This document shows positions 32,106-43,834 of a stretch of DNA of 64,000 nucleotides, piece after piece. Both the position numbers and the translations under genes were made by a program. Numbering within the stretch: the stretch's first letter is position 1; each line of letters begins with the position of its first letter. The DNA comes from Adiantum capillus-veneris. Lineage: Eukaryota; Streptophyta; Polypodiopsida; Polypodiales; Pteridaceae. The stretch covers positions 33,065,209-33,129,208 of the forward strand of contig CM043971.1 in assembly GCA_014529385.2 (NCBI GenBank), written 5' to 3'. Below the pieces are notes generated by a model. It was given only the letters and a program-made list of their open reading frames with translations. It made no database searches and had not been told where the DNA came from.

Positions 32106-32880
32106 TCTGGGGCAATGTCTTCCCTATCCAAGCCTAAGGGGAGCCCGCCTATTCTGATTTGATTCTGCATGCCCTTGACCCTTTCCTTATTATTGGAAGT
32201 GGCAATGACAAATGGCGGATATGTCTGAAAATAGTGGCAATAGGTGCTTGACCTCTCGTTTCTAATGGGGGACAACCACGACCTCCGAATGTGGAACCTA
32301 GAGCAACCTCGTCGCGGTGATCTCCTAGATCTGCGAAGACACAACAATAGGAGAGTTGCAGAGGGCACATTGTAAAAGGTGGATATCAAGAGCCTGAGAG
32401 GTACATATGCAAAAAGTGGGTGTGTATCTTAGAGAACAGATACAAGATGGTGGACATGTGTCAAAATCCTGAGATGGCTTGCATCGATCACTGCATGATC
32501 GTGTCGATGTCCTCCATGGTGAGAATCTGCATAGGGCGTCTCCCATGTCTCGCCAATATTGATATGATCCTCACCTACAACCTCCTCCATTGATGGGAGC
32601 ATCCTCTCATCGTGGGCCTCCTAGATCTCACCAGCTCTGCTGCCCGATCACCTTTGCCAGTGATGTGTCGTGTATCCCTTCTCTCTGCCTGGTCTTGTCT
32701 CTACTCATTCTTTGAATGGAAGAACATCGTGATTTGCCGCTGGCGTATCTCCTGGTGTGTGAGCCTCTCTCTCCCAGTAACCTTGCTCAATATTGCTGAA
32801 TCTCTAATAGATAGAGGCCAAGACATCTCTGATCGTGGTATCTCATAATTCTAGATAGCGGTCAAAATTCCCCTAAAGAG
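32106..32880. other. Unrecognised sequence between LTR D and a LINE
   Basis: ORFs at 31988-32389 and 32325-32546 (minus) and 32612-32848 (plus) have no recognisable domains. Part may be the 3' end of the adjacent minus-strand LINE. Confidence 0.4.
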
Positions 32881-33746
32881 GCAGTGAAAGCAACCACGTA
32901 TCTCATAGTATGCTGTACAATGGCATGTATAGTGAAAACCATTGCATTGTAGTATTGGATACCATAGCCTTGGTCTTTCCAAGGTTAGTAGACATACCGG
33001 TATCCTAAGAAAATGTGTGTAAAGCATCAAGATGACATTGCATCCCCTTAGGTGAATCTAAAATAAGCACAATATCATCTGCATACAACAATATGGGTAT
33101 CCATATCCTTGCCAATTGTGCTCCTTTGTCCCCCTCCCTCTGTATGTAGTCTGAAGCCTCATCCACATACATGCCAAAAAGGGTGGGGGATAGTAGGCAG
33201 CCCTGTTTCATGCCAATGGTGGAGTGAATAATCTTTTGACATCCTTTGGGGTGTATGCACTCGTTCTGTAACTGTCCTGTACAAGGCCATGATCCCTTGT
33301 ATGAGCTCTAATGGCACTCCTAGCTCCTGCAATCTACCTCTCGGAACTGTATCAAAAGCTTTGCGGAAATCCACAAAGCTACAATAAATTCTCCCATGAA
33401 ATTTCCCCTTCTCAATAGTAGCTTGTAGTGTGAGAATGTGATCTAGGGTAGAGAAACCCCCCCTGAAACTAGCTTGGCTTGGCGCTCGGATGCCCTCTCT
33501 TTTTGCCCATTTGCTAAGCTCATGCTCAATGATGGATGCATATAATCTGGCTAGTGTGTGTCCAATCATGATAGTACAGTAATTCCTAGGCAAAGCAGGT
33601 CCCCATATTTGAAAATAGGTACAATCATGGACATGCTCCAAGTATCAGGGAAACCCTCACACAGCTCTATTAAACATCAAGGCAAGAAGATCAGCCAAAA
33701 GATCCTTCTCATGTATAAAATGCTTAGCTAAACTTTCGGCACAGAT
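32881..33746 (-). mobile_element. LINE reverse-transcriptase fragment, divergent lineage
   Basis: Minus-strand frames show RT motifs in order: GHTLARLYASIIEHELSKWA, SQASFRGGFSTLDHILTL, IYCSFVDFRKAFDTVPRG, then after a frameshift MKQGCLLSPTLFGMYVDE and catalytic ILLYADDIVLI (about 33070-33100). The motif spelling (FVDFRKAFDTVPR, YADD) differs strongly from the L1-type LINEs at 33.7-37.5 kb, so this is a separate non-LTR lineage. No endonuclease, ends or poly(A) were identified. It is truncated on the right by the plus-strand LINE. Confidence 0.8.
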
Positions 33747-36285
33747 GCATTACTTGTCACTGAGGAGATGCGACAGAGACTTGAGCTTCCTCTCCAACTA
33801 GAGGAGCTTCATGAGGCCCTCAGAGCACTCCCCCGAGGTGGTTGTCCAGGGGGGGATGGTTTGACTCCCAGCCTTTTCTTTGAGTATTGGGACTTGCTTG
33901 GTTCAGATCTTTGCAACGCATTGCAGTACGTTTTCACGCTGGCCAGATGCCCGACAGCATGAGTGGGGGCTTGATCTATCTTATTCCCAAGGAGGGAGGC
34001 TCCTTGGATGAGATTCGCCAGTGGTGACCCATCACTATCCTCAACTCATCCTACAAAATTTTGGCAAAGGTTTGAGCTTGAGGATTCAACCACTACTAGA
34101 GAGCATTATACATGGGACCCAGACAGGTTTTGTCAAGGAGCGTAGTATCCTTAAAAACATCTTCGCTATTGGGAGGCGTCTGTCCTCGCGCGTCTCCGAG
34201 GAGAGGATCTGGTGATACTCCTTCTCGATTTTGAGAAGGCCTACGACAGAGTTGACTGGGACTTCCTGGAGGGCACTCTAGGGAAGGATGGGTCTCTCAG
34301 ATGCTTGGATTAGAGGCACGTCAACTCTCTACAGGCGTGCGCACAATCAAGTGCTCTTGGCAGGGGGAAGAGGGGAACGCTTCTTGCTCACGCGTTCGGT
34401 CAGACAGGGTTGCCCTCTAGCCTCCTTCCTCTTTTTGCTTTATGATGAGGCGATGAGCAAATTTTTGACTTCTCAACAGGTTGGCTTGCGTGGCCTCGAG
34501 CTCCCTATTAGGGCAAATGAGCTCCTTGATGTTGAGTTTGTCGACGACTCAGCCTTATACTTGGAGAGCCAGGACACCAATTTGCACAGGTGTGAGTAGG
34601 CTCTTGAGGTGTTTTGTTGTGCATCAGGGGCACTGATCAACTGGAATGCTCCTACACCTGACTTGCCGCCAGGTGAGGGTTTTAGACAGACTCCCCTAGG
34701 GACTGCAGTTCGTTACTTGGGTTGTGAGGTTGGCCTAGACTTGTCCTCTGAGCAACAGACTTCTCCCCTCCTCCTGTCCCATTAGGAGGAAGTTGCTGCA
34801 TTGGAGTTCGGCACGGCTCTCTTTGGCAAGCAGAGTTGTAGAGGCTAACTAGATGCTGTTGGCTACTATGTGGTACATCACGTTTTGCTGGATCTTCTCA
34901 AGCTCCTGTATCAGCAAACGAGAGAGGCTGATCAGGAACTTTGTTTGGTCAGGGTGCGACACCCAAATAGCCCGGGCCAAAGTAGCATGGCAGGTCATCA
35001 CCTTAGGGGAGGAGCCCTGGAAGGAGTCGTTGCTGCACCGACTTCAAGCACGAGTCCCTCGTGCAGGAGGCCCTTGGAGCCTTGCCACCAGGTGGATCTT
35101 CACAGAGATACGCAGAGTTGGGCTGAGCAGGAGGTTGGAGGATCGGTTTGCTGTGAGCCTGCTTCGGTCTTGGGAGCAGCTGAGGGGTCGCCTGAAGTAG
35201 CACCAGCCCACTTGCATGAAGGAGCGCTTGAGATAGCCGCTTGTTTGGAACCCCATGGTTCGCACTCAGAGAGGCCACTTGGTTGGTAGTAGGCCTCATG
35301 TTTCTTGGGGTCCCATGGCAGATGACCTAGCGCGCACTCTCGGCGACTAGCCACATTTTTCAGGTTTGCCTGAGGAGGCACATAGCATCCAGCTATGAGG
35401 CATGAGAGGGGTGCAAAACATGTGCCAGGACATTACAGAGGCAATACCAGCTGAGTGGCTCACCCCTCTAGAGACAACAGCTCCCAGCTGGATGCGGGCC
35501 TTCACGCGACAGGAGGTCCTCATCGCAGTTCATGCTTGCTCAGAGTCTGTACCCCCCATGTTCTTTGAGATCCAGGGAGAGGGTCGCCTACATAGAGTCT
35601 CAGTAGAGGCTCCACAGGTTGCAAAGTGCTGTTTTCAGAGGATACGAGTAGTGGGCATCTGTGGGAGGACTTGTGTCATAGATCCTGACCCAGCAGATCT
35701 TGAGATAAGCCACTTGCGGCTTTGAGCTTGGGAGCGCTTCCCTATGGCATGAGTAGAGTGGGACCCTGGAGAGTGATTTTGGAGAGACTCTTTCTCTTCA
35801 GCTGGTCACCCAGGGGTCCCCTTCTTTCAGTCCTGCTGCAGCATTTCATTTGCACAAGGAGGGTCTTGCAGCCGAGTTCTTGTTAGGTTTTTGGGAGCGA
35901 TTGCGGGACTCCAAACATCCGAGGCGAGTTACTTTGTTCTAGTGGCTAGTCGCACACAGAGCTACAGCAATGGGGAGCTGGCTAGTACATAGTGGCTTGT
36001 CAGCAGCATGTGCAGCGTGTGACCATTCTTTGGAGAGTCAGCGTCATTATCTGTGGGACTGCCCCATGGCAGAGCAGGTTTGGCTTTTGGTACTTCGATT
36101 GATGCCAGCTCTTTCCATAGCATGACAATACACTTGGGGTGGTGCAGCCTGGTCAACCCTCTCGGGCCCTGCGCTCCATTTTGAGCTAGCCTCCATCAGC
36201 AGGATGATAGTGATCTAGGGGGGTCGACCTACGCTTCAGCCTGCCACAAAGCTTACCCCCCCCCGGAGTGGTGGAGTGAGAGAGA
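33747..36285 (+). mobile_element. L1-type LINE fragment, plus orientation
   Basis: 5'-truncated ORF2: TEEMRQRLELPLQLEELHEA, GGCPGGDGLTPSLFFEYW, SEGLIYLIPKEGGS-type, HGTQTGFVKERSILKNI, DFEKAYDRVDWDFLEGTL, SVRQGCPLASFLFLLYDEAM and catalytic EFVDDSALYLE (usual Ala replaced by Val). The sequence then continues through the C-terminal region to about 36285. Many frameshifts and stops. The sequence is closely related to the LINEs at 36286-37520 (inverted) and 55995-62428. The right end is the junction with the inverted copy, not a poly(A) tail. Confidence 0.85.
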
Positions 36286-37520
36286 GTTAGCAGTGCCGAA
36301 CTCCGATGTAGCAACTTCCTTCTGATGGACAGGAGGAGGGGAGCAGTTTGCTGCTCAGGGGACAAGTCTAGGTCAACCTGACAACCCAAGTAACGAACTG
36401 CTGTCCCCGGGGGAATCCATCTAAAACCCTCACCTAGCGACCAATCAGGCGTAGGAGCACTGCCAACCCAGAAAGCAACTGTCTTCCTCGAGTTGATCAG
36501 TGCTCTTGAATCCTGATGCACAACAAACCACCTCAAGAGCTTGCTCACACCTGTGCAGATTGGCCTCCTGGCCCTCGAGGTACAAGGCTGAGTCGCCGGC
36601 AAACTCAACATCAAGGAGATCATCTGTCCTAATAGGGACCTTGAGGCCACGCAAGCCAACCTGTTGAGTAGTCAAAAATCTGCTCATCGCCTTAACATAG
36701 AACACAAAGAGGAAGCGGGCTAGAGGGGACCCCTATTTGACCGAACGCGTGAGCATGAAGCATTCCCCTCTTCCCCCTGCCAAGACTACCTGACTGTGCG
36801 CCTGTAGAGAGCTAACACGCCTTTGATCCAAGGGTCTGAGAAACCCATCTTGCGTAGAGTGCCCTCTAGGAAGTCCCAGTCAACACTGTCGTAGGCCTTC
36901 TCAAAATCGAGGAGTATCACTAGATCCTCTCCTCGGAGACGCGCAAGGGTAGACGCCTCCCAAAAAGTGAAGATATTGTCAAGGATACTACTCTCCTGAC
37001 AAAACCTGTCTGGGTCCCATGTATAGTGCTCTCTAGTAGTGGCTGAATCCTCAAGCTTAGAGCCTTCGCCAGAATTTTGTAGGATGAGTTGAGGATAGTG
37101 ATGGGTTGCCACTGTCGAATCTCATCCAAGGAGCCTCCCTCCTTGGGAATAAGGTAGATCATGCCCTCACTCATGCTGTCATGCATCTCGCCAGTGTGCA
37201 ACATACTGGAATGCGCTGCAAAGATCTGAACCAAGCAAGTCCTAGTACTCCAAGAAAAGGTTGGGAGTCAAACCATCCTTCTCTGGACAAGTACCTCGGG
37301 GGAGTGCTCTGAGGGACTCATGGAGCTCCTCTAGCTGGAGAGGAAGCTCAAGTCTCTGTCGCATCTCCTCAGTAACAAGGCAAGGCATCTGTGCCCAAAC
37401 TTGCTTTCTGCATGCATCCTGACCCTCTAACTGAGGCTCAACTGACAACAGATCACGGTAAAAGTCAGAGCAACTGCACGCATATCCTTTGGCTCTGAAG
37501 CAACTGACCCGTCGGGCAAG
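36286..37520 (-). mobile_element. L1-type LINE fragment, minus orientation
   Basis: Minus-strand RT: TEEMRQRLELPLQLEELHES, GLTPNLFLEY, IYLIPKEGGSLDEIRQWQ, DFEKAYDSVDWDFLEGTLRK and EFAGDSALYLEGQEANLHRC. In the last, the first catalytic Asp position reads Gly-Asp (FAGD instead of FADD), so the enzyme is dead. It covers the same ORF2 portion as 33750-34830 and forms an inverted pair with it. No ends or target duplication found. Confidence 0.85.
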
Positions 37521-37924
37521 GTTGCATCCATACGTACGTACAATACCTTTCCGTACGGTACGGTGCCGTATGTACTATACAGTTCAATACGGTGGGGACT
37601 GTTCAATTTAGGTGAAACTCCAACGATAAGGGGCGGAATCTGAACGCGAGCCGTTTTGGGCTTTTGAGCGGTTTGGAAGGCAAATAGCCAAGGGTTACAA
37701 CTTAGTACTTATTGCACCTTACGATTTTTAGATTTCTAGAGAGCAAGCTTCTGCAAAAAACTTCACAAACAGTAGCACAGAGACTTCTACCTGAGACTTT
37801 CCCGCATAGAAAGGTAAGCCCCACTCTCTCTTATGCTCCTTCCACTCTTTCTTCCTACATTGCGTGTACTCTTCGCGACTCCCCTCCCTCTATTCCTCAG
37901 GTGTTTGCACTCTTCGCAAGAATC
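37521..37924. other. Upstream region of hAT pseudogene
   Basis: Contains a quasi-palindromic stretch rich in CCGTACGG/GTACGGTAC (37531-37605) of unknown meaning. It could include the 5' end of the hAT element, but no matching terminal inverted repeat was found downstream of 52425. Confidence 0.35.
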
Positions 37925-38425
37925 ATGATGCCGCGCAAGACGAATCCCAACTGGCAGCTCCACACTAATGTGTTGAGCGTAATCACGACCGCTTCCCAGC
38001 AAGGTTCCTACACACGCTTATGGAAATGCAAGTATTGCGGGGTCTAGCACACTAGTAGCATAACACGAGTCAAGAGAGGCACTTGACCGGCATTGGGTGC
38101 ACCGATCAGATTGGTGCTTGTGAAAAAATACCAAAGCCTTTGAGGGAGCAACTCATTGAGGAGTATTTTCCGGGTGGTGCACCTATTGTGCAAGGTACTC
38201 CCAGCATGCAGGATGCTTTACGCGATGCTTTTGTTGCAGACTTGGAGAGTCTGGGTATGCAGACATAGGTGGGAGAAGGTTCGGCTTCCACGCAACCCCC
38301 TGCTGGCAGGAAGAGGGTACGTGTTGGCGACGATGATGATGACCTCTTGCCACGTGATACAGGTACATTGACAAACCATATTAGGTGGGCCGACATTCGC
38401 AGACGGCACATAATAAATATTCTTG

Positions 38426-38545
38426 TGTCACAAAGTGATGACGTGGCGGACAGCAAAAACCCTAATTTCTGCCAGAAACCCTAAAATTCCTGCAAACCCT
38501 AATTTTTGCCAAAAACCCTAAATTCCGGAAATCGCGGAGGCGGAT

Positions 38546-38589
<44 letters not shown>

Positions 38590-38995
38590 GGAAAATGATG
38601 AGCGACGCGAATTTTGCTTTTGCTTTTTTTTATTAAAAAAAAAGAGAAAAGACTCTCTAAGAGAGAGAGAGAACTGATGCTTTTGATTTTAAAAGCTTTT
38701 GGGGCTCTGCTTTTGGGCATCCCTTGTAACCTTTAAATTAGTGGTGAGGGCCTCACTTCTCAGAGCATCTGGACGCAGAGTCTGAGAGTGAAACCCTAAC
38801 CGCTCTCTTGTACTTTGATGATTGATTAATACAAAAAGAAATACCGAAAGGGGCGCCAGTCTTTGGGGCCAATATCTCTAGGCACGGAACTCCGCCGGGC
38901 CAGTGCAAATCTATTGTGATCTGTGAATTGTTTTGAAGTGGTTATTTGGTGCTGTCGCGGTTGATTCTTGACTTGGAGTGTCCAAGTTTGTTACA
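38426..38995 (+). repeat. 5' LTR of element E (570 bp)
   Basis: TGTCACAAAG...TTTGTTACA. Four AAACCCTAA-type units lie at 38455-38525, a (TA)n tract at 38548-38585, and the block AGAAATACCGAAAGGGGCGC near 38839. Confidence 0.95.
38548..38585. repeat. (TA)n microsatellite in LTR E, 5' copy
   Basis: About 18 TA units. The 3' LTR copy at 44557-44606 is about 12 bp longer, the main difference between the two LTRs. Confidence 0.95.
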
Positions 38996-38996
38996 G

Positions 38997-39008
38997 TGGT
39001 ATCAGAGC
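38997..39008 (+). other. Primer-binding site, tRNA-iMet
   Basis: TGGTATCAGAGC, a perfect plant initiator tRNA-Met site, one base after the LTR. Confidence 0.95.
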
Positions 39009-39066
39009 CCGGCCGATTTCTCTTCTACGGGAAATCCGATCCCCGAATTTTTTTTCCGCGGCACCT

Positions 39067-40645
39067 ATGGCTTCATGCAATGATCAGTCGACTCCCTCTG
39101 CATCTGGAGATGCGGGCTGGGATCACAACGAAGATTCAGACAGAGAGTATGGCCCGCCTCGGCCTACTCAGGCGGAGCAAACAGAGATGGAGGGTCGTCA
39201 ATTGATTGGCGATGCAACAAAGATGATGCTCAATTTTGCCAAGGACCCGAAGATGGTAAAATATATGAACCAGACCTCTTTGAAAGAGGTACAGATGGAG
39301 TGGCAGAGAACCACAACACCACTCCCGAAACCCGCTCTCAAGAAACCTTCTACCTCCAAGAAATATACGGAGAAGGAACTGGAGAACGTGGTTGATGCAC
39401 GGATTGCTCAACTTTTCGACGTGCAAAAGAAAGGCAAAAAGCACGGCAAAAAGCACGGCAAAAAGCAGAACAAAGGTACTGACTTCCCGGGATATTTGGG
39501 TCGTCAGTCGACATTCGACAAAGCAAAGAAACAGAAGAAGCGTGTTCGATTTGAAGGAGTACCCAGTTCTTCTTCTTCTTCTTCTGACAGTTCTTCTAGC
39601 TCCTCGGATTAGAGCGAAGAAGACAGAAAAAAAGCAAAAAGCGAAGCAAGACACAAAGCTTCGGAACGGGCAAGAAAAAGGCAAAGAAGGCTACATCTCG
39701 CCCAGAGACTGATAGTTCTACTGAGGACTCGTCTACAGACAGCTCAGATTCCGATGACGGAAAGTTTTATGCGAACAAGAAGAATTTTTACAAAGCCAAC
39801 CAGTATGACTTTCTCGAAGATAACAGCAAGAAAGTCCGAGAGTTTAAGGAAGGTGGCCACTCGATCAAGTTTGATACTTTTCAGGATACTCAGATGCTTC
39901 GAAGGCTTTGTCTCTTATACAGCAGTTTGACATCGCTTTCGCGGGAGGACGCTATTCAGAGCACTCCAAGATTCGGAGAGCTGCCTCTTACTCTGAGGGG
40001 AATGCTCGTACTTGGTGGTCCACGCTTCTATTAAGCAAGACTGTGCCAGTTACATGGCTGAAATTCAAGAGGCTTTTTATTTCTTCTTGGTTGACTCAAG
40101 AGTTTGAGCGAGATATACGAGCTGCTTGGAACCATCTCCGGATGACCAAGAGCGATACAGTGAATTCTTATTGTGAAAGATTCTGGAGCTCTTTTCTACC
40201 CGCCTCTTCATTCAAGAAGATCTCGTTCAGAGAACAAATTGAGCGGTTTACCTTGGGTCTACCTACAGAGATCCGAGATCACTGCTTGGAACAGAAGTCA
40301 GCTTCTATTCAGGAGTTGATGAGTCATGCGAAGCGGGGCTTTGCCATTCACTCTGGCAGTCTGACCTACCCCACAGATGAGGCCATGACACAACGAACCG
40401 GACAGACTTCTGGGAATGAAAGTAGAAAACGAAAGAGCAACCCAGAGAAAAAGGATGCACGACCCAGACTTACTCATCAGGAGCGGACTCGCTACATCAG
40501 GGAGGGGAAGTGCTTTGGATGCGGGAAACATGGACATATTTCCGCAAAGTGCCCTGATAAGGCACAGAAAGAACAGAATGATAAAGATGACGACAGGTCT
40601 GAGAGTTCGAGAGCAGCTGAGGAATGTGGCAGAAAAGGCAGATAG
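39067..40645 (+). pseudogene. Gag of element E
   Basis: The start is MASCNDQSTPSASGDAG at 39067. Residues 1-180 form an unusual N-terminal region: acidic start, GPPRPTQAEQ, a helical stretch (ATKMMLNFAKDPKMVKYMNQ), Lys/His-rich KKGKKHGKKHGKKQNKG, then a serine run ending in a TAG at 39610. After frame changes the capsid reads IQQFDIAFAGGRYSEHSKIR, NARTWWSTLL, SYCERFWSSFLPASSFKKIS and REQIERFTLGLPTEIRDHC. The knuckle CFGCGKHGHISAKC is at 40511-40552. The gene ends at 40645 with an Asp/Glu/Arg-rich tail. The stop and frameshift near 39610-39900 mean full Gag cannot be made from this copy. Confidence 0.88.
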
Positions 40646-41060
40646 AAAAGCAAAACTGGTACCACATGGCGTGGGACTTGCACCGAATCAAATGAATGAA
40701 AGTACAAACTTTGCCGTTTTTTTTTGGGGCAAAGTGAAGGATCAAGAAGCTCTTTTGAAGGAGCCAAGGCCAACTTCTTTTCACTTGGAATTGGCGGCTC
40801 GATTTGGAACTGCGCCCGACAGACTGACGCCACTGGCGGAGGTAGTTCGACTGGCACCCGGATGGGATGTTGCCATTACACCGAGCATTGGCAAACTTCG
40901 TTTGCAATGACAGGGGTGTTCAGGGCACGTGAGTGACGTTCTACTCGGGATCCCTTGGTACCACAAGAACTACGCCGTGGTTGACTACCGGGCCGAGAAA
41001 GCGACTTTGATAAATGAAGGGCTTAGAGATTGTACTTGATGAACTTCAGTTTTCTTACTC
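40646..41060 (+). pseudogene. Protease region of element E, active site missing
   Basis: Homology to the retropepsin region is clear: NQMNESTNFAVF, KVKDQEAL, LELAARFGTAPDRLTPLAEV, then DVLLGIPWYHKNYAVVDY. The segment that should hold Asp-Ser/Thr-Gly between DQEAL and LELAAR is about three codons shorter than in the protease at 62820-62900 and contains no DSG or DTG. The reading frame is restored after it. Element F has the same shortened sequence. A further deletion lies just before DVLLGIPW. Confidence 0.8.
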
Positions 41061-42639
41061 ATTCTTTTGGGAGAACTGAACCATGGATAAAAGTTGAATA
41101 TGTTTTGACCTGAAGAAAAGAACGCCAAGATTTTTTTTCTCCACGCTCATGCCGATTGCTTTTGAGAGGGCCTGAAGATCATACCATTGATCTGATATCT
41201 GGAAGCACACCACCGAATCGGCCACCTTATTGTGTGAGCCGAGTACAGAATGAAAAGATTATGAACTCAGTGAAAGACCTCTTGGAAAAGGGTCTTGTCC
41301 AGCTTAGTACTTCACCGTATTGCTCTCCAGTGTTGTTGATTTTGAAGAAAGACAGATCTTGGAGAATGTGCATCGATTATAGCACTCTCAACGAAATCAC
41401 CATCAAGAACAGATTTCCGATTCCTAGGATCGATGATATACTCGACAGGTTACAGGGATCCTCGTGCTTTAGCAGGATTGACTTGAAGAGTGGATATCAT
41501 CAGATCAGGATAGCGCCAGGAGATGTCTACAAGACAGCTTTTCGGACAACTTTTGGGTTATTTGAGTTTTTGGTGATGCCTTTTGGCTTAACCAATGCTC
41601 CTGCGACATTTAACCGGATGATGGACAGGATTTTTCGAGAGTACAGGCTATTTGTTGGCACTTTCTTTGACGACATCATTGTTTTCTTGAAGAATGAGGC
41701 AGAACACAGAGATCATCTGCTTCAAGTCTTTTAGGCATTACGAGATCACACGCTAGTGATTAATGCAACGAAAAGTGAATTTTTTCCTACCATGGATACA
41801 CTTTTTGGGACACATTGTGTCAGCAACACAACATGAGTGCAAATGGACCCGGCCAAGATAGAGACTATCCGTGATTGGCCCGATTTGAGGAATGTCCATG
41901 AAGTTAGAAGCTTCTTGGGACTGTGTTCGTACTACAGGCGGTTCATACGAAAGTTTGCAGAGGTTGCTTCCCCTTTGCATATCTTGACACAGAAAGGAGT
42001 ACCTTTTTCGTGGGGACCCACAGAGGTGACTGCCTTTCAGACATTGAAAGAGAAATTGACTACGGGACCTATTTTGACTTTGCCGGACTTGCAGAAGTCA
42101 TTCGAAGTATATTGTGATGCTTGTGGTCGTAGTCTGGGTGCGGTCTTGATGCAAGAAGGCCATGTCATAGCTTACGAGAGCCGTTTGTTCTCTAGGCCGG
42201 AGATGACAGCACAGATTTATGAGAAAGAGCTTTTGGCGGTTATCCATGCTCTTACTCAGTGGCGGCATTACCTACTCGGAGCGGATTTTATTGTCTTTAC
42301 AGACCATCAGAGTTTGCGCTACTTCTTGTCACAGAAGCAGCTTTCGGAAAAGCAGATGCGGTGGGCGAACATCTTGTCACAGTTTCACTTCCAGATTGTC
42401 CATGTGCAGGGACAGAAGAATGTGGTGGCAGATGCTTTGTCTCGGAAACCGTTGGTTCTGGCTATTTCCGCGATACATCATAGGAGCTTCGAGGATATGG
42501 TCGATCAGTGTGCCACAGATACAGATTTTGCAGATATTTTCACACGGATACGGGATGGGGAGACAGTAGCTGGATACTCCCTTCGGGAAGGCTACTTGAT
42601 GAAAAAGACTATGTTGTGCGTTACACAGCCGTTGAGGGA
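41061..42639 (+). pseudogene. RT and RNase H of element E
   Basis: RT motifs: SPVLLILKKDRSWRMCIDYS, IPRIDDILDRLQGSSCFSRI, DLKSGYHQIRIAPGDVYKTA, MPFGLTNAPATFNRMMD and catalytic FFDDIIVF (about 41663-41685). A TAG replaces the Gln codon before ALRDH at about 41732, and a frame change follows near 41780-41835. RNase H: FEVYCDACGRSLGAVLMQEG, KELLAVIHALTQWRHYLLG, FTDHQSLRYFL and VADALSRKP (about 42095-42450). The catalytic DEDD-type residues seem present. It synthesises cDNA in the particle; here the frame is interrupted. Confidence 0.9.
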
Positions 42640-43834
42640 AAAGTTATGACTGATTGCCACTGTCCACCTTTTACGGGTCACCGCAGCATTGCTACCACCA
42701 TGAAAGGGGTAGAGAGAGATTTCTTTTGGCGGAGACTGAAGAAGGATGTGGAAGAGTTTGTGCGCAGTTGCTTGGTATGCTAGAAGGTCAAGTTTGACAG
42801 GCATAAGGCACAGGGATTGTTACAGCCTTTACCCATACCCACCCACCCGCCCCTGGGAAAATATTGAAATGGATTTCATTTTTTTTAATCTCCCGAGAAT
42901 ACAGAATGATCACGATGATTTTCCGATTACATGGCACGCCTGAGACGATTGTCTCCGACAGAGACCCCAGATTTATGAGTTTGTTTTGGAAGGCAATTTG
43001 GGAGAACATTGGGACGCGGTTACAGTTCTCGTCATCGTTCCACCCGCAGACTGATGGGCAATCCGAGATTGCCAATTCAGTGGTTCTAGATTTATTGAAG
43101 TCTTATATCTCAGATCAGAAGACTCAATGGGAAAGATATTTACCTCTGGTGGAATTTGCCTACAATAACACGATACACTCGTCGACGGGTAAGGCGCCAT
43201 TTGAGATTGTTGAAGGTGCTGCGAAGGTTCCACCCTTCCTGAGCACGAAAGATAAGATCTTTGAAGCGGATAAATATACGCGAGATTTGGATACGGCTTT
43301 TGCCAAGGTTCGCGAGACTTTGCAGGAGTCTCAAGAACGACAGAAAAAGGCAGCGGATCGCCATCGTCGCGACTGGAATCTGAAGGAGGATGATTGGGTG
43401 CTCTTACTTTTGAGAAGGCACGCCTAAGAAAGAAAAAGGGAAAGGAGAGGCTTTTTCCAAAGCTTAGTATGTGATACTACGGACCTTTCCAGATTACTGA
43501 CAAGATAAATGAAGTCTCCTTCCGATTGAAACTGCCAGATACTTGGAGGATTCACAATGCATTTCATGTGAATCTCTTGAAACCTTTTAAAGGTGATGTG
43601 CCTGATGATGGGGAGCCTGATGAGCAACCCGAAGTGGAAGAAAACGAGGAGATCCTTGTTCCTGAACAGATTTTGGCACATAAGGATACGAAGAATAAGG
43701 GTAAAGTTCGAAGGCGGTTCTTGGTTAAGTTCAAGAATTATCCTGCACTTGATGCGAAGTGGATGGAGGAGGAGGACCTAGCAGATACTCCTCAGATTGT
43801 GAAACTTTACCTCGATGCTTTTGGTTTAGCATAG
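42640..43834 (+). pseudogene. Integrase and chromodomain of element E
   Basis: HHCC domain: HCPPFTGHRSIATTMKG and FVRSCLVC, then a TAG at 42781 where F has CAG. The core starts MDFIFFNLPR but is cut at about 42920 and resumes at FRLHGTPETIVSDRDPRF. About 105 bp present in D are missing, though the DRD Asp and the Glu in QSEIANSVV remain. Then follow LVEFAYNNTIHSSTGKAPFE, a frame change at 43430, and the C-terminal GPF-like region. The chromodomain is VRRRFLVKFKNYPALDAKW. The chromodomain is thought to guide integration to marked chromatin. This copy cannot integrate itself. Confidence 0.9.

Noticed and set aside
37531-37605. GTACGG-rich palindromes as hAT terminal inverted repeat
   Set aside because: No matching inverted copy downstream of 52425 and no 8-bp duplication could be identified.
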